Positions 26,790-39,399 of a stretch of 64,000 nt of DNA are shown in pieces. How positions within the stretch are numbered: the first letter of the stretch is position 1; every line of letters starts with the position of its first letter. The position numbers and the translations under genes are program-made. The notes beneath the pieces are model-generated. The model did no database searches, was not told the origin of the DNA, and saw only the letters and a program-made list of their open reading frames with translations. Source of the stretch: Boswellia sacra (Eukaryota; Streptophyta; Magnoliopsida; Sapindales; Burseraceae); assembly GCA_013180625.2 (NCBI GenBank), contig SNVD02000546.1, forward strand, positions 1 through 64,000. The letters run 5' to 3'.

Positions 26790-29700
26790 TATATTCTCGT
26801 CATCATTATAATCGTCAGAAGAAATGTAGTCTTCATCCATTGTCATTTCTTGAAGCATCATCATGTGCATCAGTGCCATCATCAATAAAATTATCATTTA
26901 AGTCTTTATATTCTTTAACATTCTCATTATCTGCGATAATCATGTCAATATCATCTCTATATAAGGTTAGTTTGTCATGAACATCATCAAGATTATGAAT
27001 ATCATTTGACTCTTCTTTTGACATGGATCTTCTAGTTCTAACCCGTCATCCTTTTCTATAATATCATAAGTTCCTCGTGGTTGAGACCTATCTTCAACAC
27101 ACCAATTACTATCGAGCTGTATGTCATTCAAGCAGAACACCTGTGATATCTAACATGCCAAAACAAATGGATCATCATTATACCACATTTTAGTGATGTT
27201 AATGCTTATGTGACTATCCATTTGTATTCCTTTTGCATCCTTCAAGTCCCATCAATCACATTTGAAGATGAAAACTCGATTTTCCCCAAGGTAAGATAAT
27301 TTGATTTTATCTGTCAACACTTTATAGAAATCAATACTTTTACCTCCATATTCTTCTTTGACAACCACCCCACTATTTTGAGTTTTGATTAGAGCCACGA
27401 TTTTGAGTATGAAACCTGATCCCATTGATAATGCAACTAGTATATTGAGTCACTAATTTTTTTAGGTTTGGCTGCCAATTTTTTCAAGTCTTCAAGAGCT
27501 TTTGTTGACCCTTCTTATTCCATTTGTTACACCTATATAAATTAGTTCATAAAGATAAGTTCCAACTTGTGTTCTCTGTTTATAAACCAAAAAAATGATT
27601 AAGTTAACTATGTATTGATAAATTACTCTATATGAGACAAAGTTTGGATTTAGTTAGCTTACATTACATATGATTGCACTTCATCACAATTGTTCAACAC
27701 ATACCATTGAATCTTAGACCGATCACTCGAGTTAAGTTCATCATCAATCGCTCCCTTAAGAAACAAAACATTTTTGCAAAAAACGGCTAAACCATTTTCT
27801 TTTTTTCTCTCCACTTTCATCATAAATTCGCTCCAGTCAATTAAATATTGTCTTAATATCATTGAAGTGCATGGAACAAAAAAGTAGTACATTCATGGTC
27901 TGAATAAGCTTAAGCTATTGAGACTTCAGGATGAGCTTTATTTTTAACAGTCTTCGACTAATGCATTTTCCTATTACATAAACATAAAACAATTTTTATT
28001 TTAATATACTGATCAAGCTAAAAAAATATATATATTAAAGTATTTAGACTTAAAAAGAAAAATTAAGTTAAAAGTTAAAAAGTTAATATTACCTTTCAAA
28101 TGGATACATCCATCGATACTATACTAGTCCATTAAGCGTTGCCTCGTATGCTAGATGAATTCATAGGTGAACCAATATGTCAAAAAAATGATGGTGGAAT
28201 TATGTTTTCTAACTTGCATAAAATTAGAGGAAATTGTTCCAAAACATCCATTTTCAAAGTCTTGCATGTTAACTTCTTAAAAAACAAACATAATTCAATA
28301 ATTACCTTGTAAACGTCCTTATGCAAGTATCCACACAACGCTACAGGAAGTAGTCTTCGTGAAATAATGTGATAGTTATATGACTTTTTAATCTTGAAAT
28401 TCGACAATCACTAGTGTTTACACATCGAGAGATATCTGATGCCATACCATTAAGAAGTTTCACTAATTTAAGGAATTCACACAATTTATGTTGGTGGCAA
28501 CATAGTTTGACTATTAGTGCTCAAAAGGCAAATCATGTCTAATTATCATTTCCTTTAGATCAAGATGAGTCTTTTATGTGCCCTTTTTTTTTTCCCTTAA
28601 TGTTCATCAATTTTCCCAGAACATTATCACATACATTCTTCTTTATATGTATTACTTCTGAGGTTATGGTGTAACCTATGTGTCTTCCAATAATTATTGG
28701 AAGAAGATACTCTTTTTTGTATATTTGAAATAGTTATCGGGACTTTTTCTTTTCGGTTATCAGGTTGTTTTCCAAAACGTGGTTGTTTGAAATGAGTCAA
28801 TTGTTAACAAATATCATCCCCATACAAATATATTTAGTTTCGATCTATCCTCAGTTTTACCATCAAATTAAGCACTTACTTCGTTTCCATTTATGATTTT
28901 GTGGCAATAATTGATGACGCCCCATGTAAAGTGTTTTTTCCTATTATGTAATCATGTATGAGATGTCTCAGTATTGCACGTAGGACAAGCCAATTTTCCT
29001 TTCGTGCTTCATCTAGCTAGACAAATTTCCATATGCAGGGAAGTCATTATATGGTTAGATGCAACATCATATGAACTAACTCCAACATCCCATAACTCTT
29101 TTAATTCACTAATTAATGGTTGTGAAAACATATCAATGTCATTTCCAGGAGCCTTTGGTCTAGGGATAAGCATAGACATCATAAAATATGGATCCTTGAA
29201 GCATTTCCATGGTGGCAAATTGTATGCGACAACAAATAAAGACCATATGCTACATGAGCTACTCATGTTTCTAGATGGATTAAAGCCATTGCTCGCGATA
29301 CCAAGCTTTACTTTACGTGACTGTAAAGCAAATGACTCATGCACTTGATTCAAACATTTCCACTCCTTAGAATTAGCCAAATGTACTAAAACCACATCAT
29401 CAATACATTTATCACGATACCATCTCATATCTTCAGCAGTTTTCTTTGATATGAAAAACCTCTGCAGCCTTGGAATCAAAGGAAAGTATCTTAAAATCTT
29501 TTGGGAAACCTTTTTACTTTTCCCATAATAGTATCTAGGGGTATGACATATTGGGCTTTCTTTTTCATTTCCATATTTTTTCCAAAAAAGCACACAATTA
29601 TTTTTACAGTATGAATTTTCTCATAACCAAGACTTAAGTTGTAGAAACCTTTCTCGCTTCATAGTATGACCTTGGTAATGTTTTGATATTCAAAAATACC

Positions 29701-30210
29701 TCTCTTAGAAATTCAAGCAACAATGTGATAGATTTATTGTTCTACCGGCATAATACCTTTAGGTGAAGTAACTTCACAATAAATGGAAGTTTAGAGAACT
29801 TTCGACAACCATGATATAGTTCTTGTTCTGTATCCCTCATCAATCTACTAAAGCTATCTGGTTCCATATGACAATTGTTATTTGTATGATCAACTTGGCT
29901 GCTAGTTCCTCTTAAGAGTGCAAATCCTCTATAAATATCCTAGCCCGAAGGTCGTTTAGTATTTCATTCATCTAATCAACCTCTTTGCCATTTTCTTCTT
30001 CTAAGTTATCATCAAATTCATCATTAGAATCATCAGAACTCAAGTCTTCATCATGATTTACTCATGCAGTGTATCCCATAACCATAGCATATGTATACAA
30101 ATGGTCTTTCATATGATCAATGATGTCTTTCACTCCTTGGACAAATGTGGTCAATAGCAAACTTTATGAAGTCTTTCACCCCATTAATGTACTCTAGTTT
30201 CCCCCAAGTT
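26790..30210 (-). pseudogene. TNP2-type transposase of the CACTA element, many stops
   Basis: Reading leftwards, about 30210-30060 gives EYINGVKDFIKF and YTYAMVMGYT, an N-terminal transposase-associated domain. 29593-29009 is the longest intact block (TNP2, PF02992) with ILRYFPLIPRLQRFF, TAEDMRWYRDK, LGIASNGFNP, YNLPPWKC and APGNDIDMFSQPLI. 28407-28090 is DUF4218 (KSHNYHIISRRLLPVALCG, LCKLENIIPPSFFD). 27892-27659 and 27440-27040 match DUF4216 (KTQNSGVVVKEEYGG, IKLSYLGENRVFIFKCDW, EDRSQPRGTYDIIEKDDG). An acidic C-terminus continues to about 26790. Multiple stops and frameshifts separate the blocks, so the transposase is not functional. Confidence 0.9.
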
Positions 30211-30371
30211 CATAGTTGAATCTAACTCTTATTGATCTCCAACCCTTCCTACAAATATCCAAATTGGATTAAGCAAAGGATAATCTGTACGAAATCAAAG
30301 TCTTATATCCAAATTTTATCTCATAACTTTATGACATAAAGTAATATCTAAAGAAAAATAAACAATATATG

Positions 30372-30383
30372 TACATACATACA

Positions 30384-30412
<29 letters not shown>
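30372..30412. repeat. (ACAT)n microsatellite
   Basis: About ten perfect ACAT/CATA tetranucleotides, upstream of the CACTA coding remnants. Confidence 0.95.
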
Positions 30413-30416
<4 letters not shown>

Positions 30417-30591
30417 CTTATTATAAACAAACACTCCCAATACCTAAAGAAGAAAAAAATTAATTTTTCAATCGATAAGGAATATGTAGTTTTTCATGCA
30501 TAGGTTGTTCAATTATATTCTTTATTATTTGATTAGTTTGATTGATTAATTAATTACACATTCACGTATAATTGTGTAATGTATTTTCAAG

Positions 30592-32140
30592 GAAAAGTTT
30601 TATCCATGGCCTTGAGGTAAGGCTTAAATACAATTTTATCCCTCACCTTTTGGAAATATGATAAAATGACCTTGATGTTACCTTTTTGTTGTTAAGATGG
30701 ATGCCTTATGATGTAAAGATTGTTATACCCCTCTAGCATATATTTTGACTATCTATAGTCAACCAATTTGTTTTCCACTTTTTTTTTTCTTTTAACCGTT
30801 TCTACTCTTTTACAAAACACAAATAAAAAATAAAAAATAAAGAAAATGGTGTTTCTAGTCATCGATGCACCACTCCTGTCTATTGCTAGCCACCATTCAC
30901 CTATCACACATCATCGCTGCTATCAAAATGTAGATCAGCCAACGATCTACACTTCCCCTTTCTTCCTGACGATTGAATCTCACTGGACTCTCCTAATTCA
31001 CCATCTCCTCTTGTTTCAACCATGTCTCTCTTCGAAACCCAAAACCCATTTCACATTTACCATAAAAAGTCTATCTTCAAACATCTCTCATTGCCATACC
31101 TATCCCATTGTGATTGTCTTCTCCATGCCAATCCTCTACCCAGCCTCTTCTTTCTATCTTTTGCCAATCCTACTTCAACTGTCTTGCTTACCTTCCCTCC
31201 TTCCCTTTCCTCCTCTAGTGTAATTTCGTTTCTTTACTAGGATTTCTTCTCTCTTCACTTTGTCTAATGCTTTGCTGTGGAAGAGATTTAACATTTCACT
31301 TAAGTGTTTATCTTGATGCTATTGTTGGCAAGTGGGTTTGCTTATCAGGTAGTGTTGCTGGCTTTGGACTCTACAAGAGGTGGCTGTCTTACAGGTTCAA
31401 ATCCAAGATTCGGATCTGTGAAAGAGTGATGGTGGTGGTATAGGAAAAGAAGCCTGATCATATTAGTCCTCTTGAAAGAGGTTGGTTTTCAATTTTTTTA
31501 TTTTTTCGTGCAAGTTTTATTTTTTGGTATTTTGAAAGACAATTTTCGTTTTCAATTTGTTTCTTGAATTTTTGTCGCAAGAATCAATAGTGCATTTTTT
31601 ATTTTGTTTTTTCAGTCTTTTTTATTATTGTATAAATTGAAAATAATGTATTAAACTTTGAATTCAATTGTGAAATGTGTAAATAGTGATTTGTTCGTGA
31701 ATTGGTTTTGGATTCTTTAAAACGAAGCTGTATAATTTAAAAAAATTGAAGAAGAAGAATAGAACAATAAAATGATCCCCAATTCTTAGAGAGGTTTAGA
31801 GAGATTAAAATGGGAAGATGATGATGGGAGTCACTGTGTAAATTTATGAGTTTCAATATCTGGTCACTTCTTATTTTAATTGGATTGTTTGGTGGATCAG
31901 TTCTTCCAAAATGAAACAAGCAAATAAAAAAGTATTTTTTATATAAATTTTATTTAAACAAATGTATTGAAATTTATAAAAAAACTATTTGGTCATCTCA
32001 AATCAAAAAGTACTAATTTACCCTTATGATCGTCAAAGTTAACGAAAATCAATTAACTCATGGTCATTTTATCCTATTTCTAAAAGGTGGGGGACAATTT
32101 TATTTAGACCTTACCTCAGAGTCATAGATGAAATTTTTTC
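30592..32140. mobile_element. Non-autonomous Mutator-like element 1 (1549 bp)
   Basis: It is flanked by a perfect 9-bp target duplication TATTTTCAA (30583-30591 and 32141-32149). Terminal inverted repeats of about 80 bp match well: the left begins GGAAAAGTTTTATCCATGG and the right, reverse-complemented, begins GAAAAAATTTCATCTATGA, both continuing into GAGGTAAGG. A 9-bp duplication with long TIRs is diagnostic of Mutator-like elements. It encodes no transposase. The interior (30846-31500) is less AT-rich, with a pyrimidine-rich leader-like segment and exon-like stretches, so it may carry captured host DNA. The 125-codon frame at 30846-31223 has no recognisable domain. Confidence 0.9.
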
Positions 32141-32171
32141 TATTTTCAATTATTTACTTGAATAATTAATT

Positions 32172-33213
32172 GGGTAAATGTCATAGACCTCCCTTACCTT
32201 TTTGCCTTATTTAATTAATAAAAGCCTTTTGCATTTTTTCATAAATTTAGTCATAGTTTTTAAAAAGAACATCACAGACCCCCTCTATTAACTTTACTAT
32301 TAATTATATGTAAATAAGTTAAATTTGAAGATTATAATAGTCATTTCAGCCTTTTAAAATTAAAGTAATATAAAGCTAGGGACATGAGGATTCAAACTCT
32401 AGACTTCTTGGGCTCCACTTTGCCCACAACCACTCAACCAAAGCAACTTTTGAATTCGGAATGAACAAAATATAATAAAACATCATCTTATTCTTGTGCT
32501 AAATACACAAACTAAACGCAAAAGCAATTTGTAATTCGTATCATGGTGATTCGAACCCAAGACTTGGACTCCAAGTTGCCCTTAACCATTTAGTCAAAGC
32601 AACTTTTGGACTTTGAATGAACACAAGAACAAGAAAACATCTTTATTCTTCTGCTAAATACACAAACGGAGTCCGATTCTACCATCTTCTTCTTCCTCTT
32701 ATGCAATCTCTTTCTTCATCCTCTCCTCACCAACCGTGAACCACTCTCCCTCCTCCACAATTATGCCATCTCTTCCACCAAGCTCTCCTCCATTTGTTCG
32801 GCTCCCCTCCATTTTTTTTTCGGTCAGCTCCCCTCCATTTTTCTGGTCTCCTCCACCAAGTATGTTTTTTGTAAATTTTTGATGGTGGAGTTTTGGCTTG
32901 GATTTTGTGTTTATAGTGGTAGTGATTGGATTTTTTTAGGGGTCATGTTTGTAGTTTAATTTGTTTTGGGGCTGCTTTGAAATTTTTTATTTCAGTTTTA
33001 ATTAAATTATTTAATTTAAGAATTTTTGTAAGGCTATTAAAGTAATTGCAACCTATTTGGATGAAAAAATGATGTCATCTAACGACTGATGTAACAGAAG
33101 GGAGGCTTGTGATGTATTTTCCAAAATCTAGGGACTAAATTTATGAAAAAATGCAAAAGGCCGTTATTGATTAAATAAAGCCAAAAGATAAGGGAGGTCT
33201 ATGACATTAACCC
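32172..33213. mobile_element. Non-autonomous Mutator-like element 2 (1042 bp)
   Basis: It is flanked by a perfect 10-bp duplication ATAATTAATT (32162-32171 and 33214-33223). The long TIRs (about 120 bp) begin GGGTAAATGTCATAGACC on the left and GGGTTAATGTCATAGACC on the right (reverse complement). The duplication may really be 9 bp plus a chance base. No transposase is present. It starts only 31 bp after the end of element 1. The interior holds a direct duplication and a pyrimidine-rich patch (32680-32860). Confidence 0.9.
32380..32666. repeat. Imperfect direct duplication inside Mutator-like element 2
   Basis: Two related copies of about 125-135 bp, at about 32380-32513 and 32543-32666. Both contain AAGCAACTTTTG and end GCTAAATACACAAAC. 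Divergence is clear, so the duplication is old. Confidence 0.8.
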
Positions 33214-34652
33214 ATAATTAATTTCATAATTAATCGCTTAATTTGAGGTGTTCAAAAAAAAAATATGACATGATCAAGTTTTGTTGGGTTGGTCAGGTTT
33301 CACATGGGTTGCACTAAAAATGTAACCCAAAATTAGGTTGTTTCGGTTGGGTTTTTGTGATTTCGGGTTTTTAGGCTATTACCCGACAAAACCAACCCAA
33401 TATATTAATTTTAAAAAATTATGAGAAGTTTCACATGTCTTCATTTCATTAGTTATTGCATACTAATACAATAGACCAAAGCACACATTATAACCTATAT
33501 AAAACTTAACTTTTCTCTTATTTTTTCAAACCTAGCTACCTCTAATCTTCTTCCTCTCCCTTTCTTTTGTCTCCATTTGGTTTCTTCCTCTTCTCCCTTC
33601 TTCATGCCTAATTTCTTCTCTAATCTTCTTCCTTTCCCTTTTTTTCTCCACCTAATTCTTCCTCTTCTTCTTTCTTCACGCACAATTTGTTCTCTTTTAT
33701 TTTGCATAACAAAGAGAGATAAAGTAATCATGGTGGCTGTGGGAAGTTTTGGTTTCGACAATCATGGTGGCCATAGAGAGATTTGGTTTTGGCAAAGTAG
33801 GTGATTAATTATTATAGGGGTCTAGAAAGTTTAGTTTTAGTTTCATAAAGAGTTTTGGTTTGTGGAGAGTTATGGAGAGTTTAGTTTGAGTTGGTGGAGG
33901 GATCTAGAAAGTTGTGTTTCGGGTTTATAAAATCCAAGCCTTGATTATGCATTGTCAATATTTATGATTGCAATCAACTTGTTTTGAGTAGTTGATGAAG
34001 TAAGAGATGCTTTCCTTTGATCACTTCCAGTATTAATAATTTAAATTCTATTTGATTTATCTTCATAATTTTATAAATAATTTTATATAACTAAGTGTAA
34101 GTACCAGAATTCTACTTACGGTTTTTTAGGCCCAATGATGATAACCAAAGATATTAAAATTAGAGGATTACTCTTAGCTATAGGAAAGACACCAGAAATG
34201 GTAGAAAAGCCAAGTAGGCTCAGGATTGTTTTCGATACCGATGTATGAATAATTAAGACCCTAGGAATTACTCCCACCTGACGTACACACGAGTCGATCT
34301 TCATGGTAAGGTCGTTGTGGGGTTGGAAGGAGGCAGGAAGCTCCCTCACGAGGGCTCAAGAGCAGCACCTCTAGCCCAAAACAACGCGAAAAAGGAAGGA
34401 ACTCTAGAATAGGGTTGGGCGCCTATAGGCTAAGGTTAGCACCTTCAGAGTTAAAGGCGCATGCCCTTAGTAAAAGGAGTGTCACCTATAACATTATAGG
34501 TGTGCGCCCTTAGGTTTAAGTTCACTAGGATTTTGTAAACTCTTGTGCCACCTGTAGTGTTAAGGCGCACACCATTAAAAAAGGAAAAGTGCCGCCTGTA
34601 ATCTACAGTCTCACATTGGGAAATGGGAATATTTTTTTGCCCTTGAAGGGCC

Positions 34653-34660
34653 TATATAAG
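34653..34660 (+). promoter_or_regulatory. LTR TATA box
   Basis: TATATAAG in the context GGGCCTATATAAGGG. The same motif is at 50948-50955 in the 3' LTR. It is the likely core promoter of the element, with U3 upstream. Confidence 0.7.
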
Positions 34661-34837
34661 GGCAAGGGGAAGGTAAAGCATACTTAAGAAATACTTAGAG
34701 AATTCAATCTTCTGATGATTCCCATAGTCACAGTTCGTCCTCTGATAATGATAAGAGTCAGTTAAGGTTATGAAAGCTTTTTCTAGTATTTAAATTTTGT
34801 TTATTTTTAGTTAATTACTATGATTAGCTTAGGTATA

Positions 34838-35057
34838 AGTAGGAGATAATTATGTCATGTTTAGTTTTAGTTTAGTTAATTAGTAGTTAATTGTCATGTT
34901 TAACTTAAGATTAGTTTAGTTGACTAGTAGTTAATTGCCATGTTTAGTTCAAGATTAGTTTAATTAATTAGTAGTTAATTGCTATGTTTAGCTTAAGATT
35001 AATTAGGTTAATTAGTAGTTAATTACCATGCTTAGTTTAGGATTATTTTAGTTAATT
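34838..35057. repeat. 44-bp tandem repeat in the 5' LTR
   Basis: Units starting AGTAGTTAATTG at 34882, 34926, 34970 and 35014 are spaced exactly 44 bp apart, with degenerate units before and after. The 3' LTR has the same array at about 51170-51365, so the array predates insertion. It lies downstream of the TATA box, in R/U5. Confidence 0.88.
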
Positions 35058-35813
35058 AATGGTCTAATTATGCATGCTTTGCAATTAATCTTGTAATAAG
35101 GTGGTCGATGATTATGCCATGATTAGATTCAGTTAGCAATGAAGCATGTGATGATTAGTAGCCAACTATGTGATCACCAATCATTTGTGATTCGATTAAT
35201 GAATAATGCCATGCCTAATTTTATATTTATTTAATTGTGCTTACCAATATTCATATTTGTTGATGAAGGGATAATTTGAGACCCTTCCATTTGGTAAATA
35301 ATTTACTTTTTTATCGCAATTATTATGAAATTGTTGTAATCCTCAACCCCTTCCCCCACGTCTGATGGAAATGTAATAAATTATTCTCCCCTTTCTATGT
35401 ATGTATATAAACTGTCAACACCTCACATGTACTGAAAAGATAAAAATGGTTGTGTACATAATAAGACTTAGGATTTAAAGAGGTAACATTGGTGAGTTTA
35501 GAATCTAGAATTCAGTAACTCTATATGGAGGCCAGATTAACTTCCGGGCTAACATTGGTGAGTTTAGAATCTAGAATTCAGTAAATAATAACCCGTATCT
35601 AACTTTCCAAACCCATCTCTAAATAGGTGATGGATAGTTAGGTCTGAAGCTAAGGCATCTATTTTCATCCAAACTTTCCCACGTTATTTACCTGGCTGGT
35701 GACTTCAACTCATTCTCTAGGCCTCGTCTCTGTGACAATGGTTCCGTAAAACCCTTCGGGTGCCCAAAGGGGACCCCGTGTTAGGAGCTGGGTACGAGTG
35801 CGACCGCCCACAA

Positions 35814-35827
35814 TGGCGACTCTACTG
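35814..35827 (+). promoter_or_regulatory. Primer binding site of the Ogre-like element
   Basis: TGGCGACTCTACTG, one base after the LTR CA end. The form resembles the tRNA-Arg-complementary site of Ogre elements, with substitutions toward its 3' side. Confidence 0.75.
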
Positions 35828-36230
35828 AAGACCTAGAGAAATTGATTCCGATTGGAATTACTGAGATTATTTTATCCTGGGTCACCGTATGTTATCCTCA
35901 TACATCACTACACTTACATACTAGCACAACTTACTAATTACTTATTTTGAACGATGGCTTTGGTATGAGGCTTCTTCGTGCTTCATTCGAGCCTTGGAAA
36001 CTTATATCATTGATAACCACCACCTTGAGCACGTACCATTAAATTGGTATATAAAAGGGCTATATTCTACTCGAGATAGCTTTTCGCTCAAGAGACCCTT
36101 GGCTATTAAACACAGACCGAAACTCACACAGTCAAACATAATAGCAATCCCTAGGATCGCCCAGAATCTCTGTTTGTTGCATGAAACCCTTAGAGTCCAA
36201 GTAAATGACAACTATAATTGTACTCAATTG

Positions 36231-36420
36231 GCACGTTGCCTGTACACTTCTTGCATGTCGATTAAACGTAATGGGCATAATAGTTGCACGTTGCCTGCAC
36301 ACTTGCACGTAATAGGTATTATTATGGCACGTTGCCTGCACATTTCTTGCATGTCGATTGCTTGCAATGAGCACGATTGTTGCACGTTGCCTGCGCGCTT
36401 CTTGCACGTTATGGGCACAA
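36231..36420. repeat. Tandem repeat in the Ogre-like leader
   Basis: The motif GCACGTTGCCTG recurs at 36231, 36286, 36327 and 36382 (spacings 55, 41 and 55 bp), with shared TTCTTGCATGTCGATT sequence. The frames that cross it on both strands are repeat artefacts. It lies between the PBS and gag; no function is visible. Confidence 0.8.
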
Positions 36421-36779
36421 ATTGAATCATGCATGATTGTCATAAAACTTAGACACTAAGGCATTCATAAGAGAGAAAGACTCTTAATCTCCTATTGAGA
36501 GGGAGTCTAAGCCAAATTCCTAGGAAGATTGACCTTACCGCCGGTGTGGGAGACAAAAGTTTGAAAGGATGGTGACATTGTGACTGTGTCTTCTGTGTTA
36601 TGTATGAGTATGCATTGCATTTCATGTATACATGCATCACAGTAGCCCTTTGAGTCTACAGTCCATCATAGCTCGGGTTATACAAGAGGGTTGTTTTTGT
36701 AGAATTGAGATCGTAGAAGTAGAGGATACTGTAGAATAAGAAGAAGAGATCAAGGTAGAATAGGATCCCACAGTTGGCG

Positions 36780-38600
36780 TGGACCAGATAAGGGCAGACG
36801 TGGTTGCTATGAGGCAGCAAATGGTAAAGATAAAGAAGATAATAGCTACCAGGTTACCATCATTTCTGGGGTTGATGACAGGGAGTAATGGTGAAGGATC
36901 TAGCAGAGATCATCCTCTTAATTCTAATGATGGCCATAATGACTGAAATTGGAGGGAACCCACGGGGCAACAATCATGAGGAGGGGTTCCATGACGAGAA
37001 GGAGTACCTTAGGGCCAAGGAGGCCAAACAGATAGAAACCATGAAAAGGGACCTTGAGAAGTTGTAGGGAAAGATGAAGGAAAAAAGCATAAAAGGAATC
37101 AATGACCTTTCTAAATTGCAAATAAAAGGTTTGTGACCCAAGTTCAAGATGTTGAACTTGTTGAAATTCACGAGAGATGAGAATCCACACTGTACAGTTG
37201 TGATGGGTATGACAGGCCTGTCAAAGGAAATAATTTTGATGTTCTTCATCCACTCGTTAGAAGGACAAGCACTAGAGTGGTACCTTGAGTAGGAAGACAA
37301 GGTAAAAGAGGATTGGACAGAGCTGTCTAACTGATATGTCAACTAATACTCCTACAACACGTAAGTGGCAGTAACGTTGCGTGATCTGTAGTCTACCAAG
37401 CAGAAACTTGGGAAAACATTTTTTGAGTACCTGGTCCGCTAGAGGAAGGTAGCTGTTTAAACGGTGACTAGGCCATTAGAGAAAGACCAAGTCAAAATAG
37501 TGATGCAAAGGGTTCTCCTCTGTATACGAGAACACTTCATGGGATATCCATTGAAACCTATAAAGAGTTAGATTATTCTGGCACCTAGACGGAGGATGCC
37601 AAAATGGAACACAAGAAGAGTTTCCTAAGGAGGAATCAAAGAAATTTCTATCAAAGAGGAGGTAGAGGACAAGTTTCAACCTTCAAAAGTGTAAAGGTCG
37701 ATATTTTACGACCAAAAAGGGAATTCAGCAACCTCGGGCAATCACTATCTAAAGTCTTTGAGAAGTTAAGGGCACATTCTAAGATGCTGGTTCTGCAAAA
37801 AAAGGATCAACAAGGTCCTTTTCCACCAAATTTCAAGTTCAACGAGTACTGCCACTTCTATTAAACCACCGGCCATCTAACAGACAACTCCACTAGATTG
37901 TGTCATGAGATACAAGATCTTATTGAAAATGATTGGATACCAAACCCCAATAACCAGCAGCTTAACACTCGTAACAACTCGTTGCCAAATTATAGGAATG
38001 TGCCACTGCTGTATGTGAACATTGTTAACTATGGGGCCATTGTGACCGAAATTTTGAAGTTTTTTGAAGAAAATAGGGAAGATGAAGTAAAGAAAGAATG
38101 GATTAGGATATTTGACAAATTTATAGGATGCCCAATTGAAGAAAGGGAAAAAGCAGATTCTAAAAAGGAAGAAGAAAAAGCCAGAGCTTTGAACGCTTTC
38201 AGAGAAAGTTAGATGCAAATAAATGCACACTATTGCTAGAAGGGAAAGAAGGCCATGGCCTTTAAGGACAAATGGATGAAAATAAAAGGGGCCAAGCGGT
38301 GCTCCAGGCCTAAGGGATAGATGAGCAAAGTTAAGAAAGCTAGAGGAAGAGAAAAAAGCCCCTCTCGCCAATAGGGGTGCCTAAGAACTAAGCAAAAAAG
38401 TGAAGAAGAAATCTAGAGTCGGTACAGGCCAATTAACGGAGAAGTAAGCTCAAGCAAAGATGAATCTTCACTGGCCCATGTGGGAGAATACGAGCACACC
38501 CCACTCAATGATGAGAATAATGAGTACATACCACTGAGCGAAGAAGGAGATCTTAGCAGGTGCTCACTAAAGGTTTTCGTGATTGACTCAGGAGTCACAA
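36780..38600 (+). pseudogene. Gag of the Ogre-like element, heavily decayed
   Basis: Recognisable blocks occur in shifting frames. These are a helical start around 36780-36860 and a capsid-like stretch at about 37135-37330 with FIHSLEGQALEWYLE. The C-terminal segment at 37840-38010 has LCHEIQDLIENDWIPNP and NNSLPNYRNVPLLYVNIVN, typical of the end of Tat-lineage gag. The run 37898-38212 is the longest clean frame, ending in a charged EEREKADSKKEEEKARAL tail. More than a dozen stops are scattered through, so no protein can be made. Confidence 0.75.
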
Positions 38601-39399
38601 AGGAAGAGGAACATAAATAGATGAAAGAAAAGGAGCCACTGGAGGCAGTACCTATGGCTGTAAGAGTATCCTCTCAAAATGCCAGATGGATGAAAATCAA
38701 AGTAGAGTCACTGAAGAAAATGGGAAAACAAATGAAGGAGGGAATATGGTTGCAACCAATCTGGGTTGATGATTGTGAAGATAGTAATAATAGTAAGGAA
38801 TGGATCTTTATGATTGGATCAGCGCAAACAAAGGAAGAAATTTTGAAGACCTTTGAAAATGGTCCAGCAGAAGTCAAGATTCAGGTTCAAGGGGAATGGA
38901 TAGAGATGACCTTGGCTCAGTTCAGTTAGTAGATGCCAATAGCCAAAAAGACATTTGAGACGATATCTCCTACAATAGAAGTATACTCCTAAAGCGTCGG
39001 TGGATCAAAGTTGACATGATGGTAAGCGATAGTGAAGATAAAGAGCACAACAAAGAAGTTCTAAGAATACAGGACAACACCGAAACTATCTATGACTTCT
39101 AAGATGCTTTTAGCAACGAAGAAATACAAGCGAAAAATAAAGCAGAAATGATAAAGGACATTTGGGACAACTTTGAGGACGAAAAGATGATAAAGAGAGG
39201 GATAACTTATGGAATTACTTTAACAAAGAGGGAGAAACACTTAGTGAGGGGGAAACACTGAAAGAAAATGAGAGTATAAGAGTGATAAATACAAATGAAA
39301 AAGAGAAGGAAACAGGCAAAGAGGAGAAAGAGGTTTAAGGCCGAACTCGGAGTGGAAGGCTCTATACTCGAAAGCAAACAAGGAAGCAGACAAGGGAGA
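38601..39399 (+). pseudogene. Gag-pro linker region of the Ogre-like element
   Basis: A charged, low-complexity coding remnant. The frame at 38621-38929 reads smoothly (SLKKMGKQMKEGIWLQPIWV, QVQGEWIEMTLAQFS), but no domain is recognised. The following 450 bp are Lys/Glu-rich with stops. In Tat/Ogre elements a poorly conserved spacer separates gag from the protease, which fits. Confidence 0.5.

Larger units (their letters stand above)
25790..30591 (-). mobile_element. CACTA (En/Spm) DNA transposon, decayed, right end not found
   Basis: The left terminus begins CACTATAAGAAATTTG at 25790, the CACTA-type inverted terminus, preceded by a possible 3-bp target AGT. The next 350 bp contain repeated TTAGTCAT/TTAGTGAC-like subterminal motifs on both strands, as in this superfamily. 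TNP2, DUF4218 and DUF4216 remnants follow in family order on the minus strand between about 30210 and 27040. No matching right TIR was found before the next element at 30592, so the right boundary given is simply where that insertion begins; the terminus may be deleted or displaced. Confidence 0.85.
34096..35812 (+). repeat. 5' LTR of the Ogre-like element
   Basis: 1717 bp, TGTAAGTACCAG to CGCCCACA. It has a TATA box at 34653-34660 and a 44-bp tandem repeat (34838-35057). Compared with the 3' LTR it has about 115 bp more, including a block around 34310-34385 absent from the other copy. The visible divergence and indels imply an old insertion. Confidence 0.92.

Noticed and set aside
36002..36443. 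Cys/His-rich frames on both strands, superficially zinc-finger-like
   Set aside because: They come from the GCACGTTGCCTG tandem repeat in the retrotransposon leader; spacing of Cys and His is that of the repeat and no start context supports translation.
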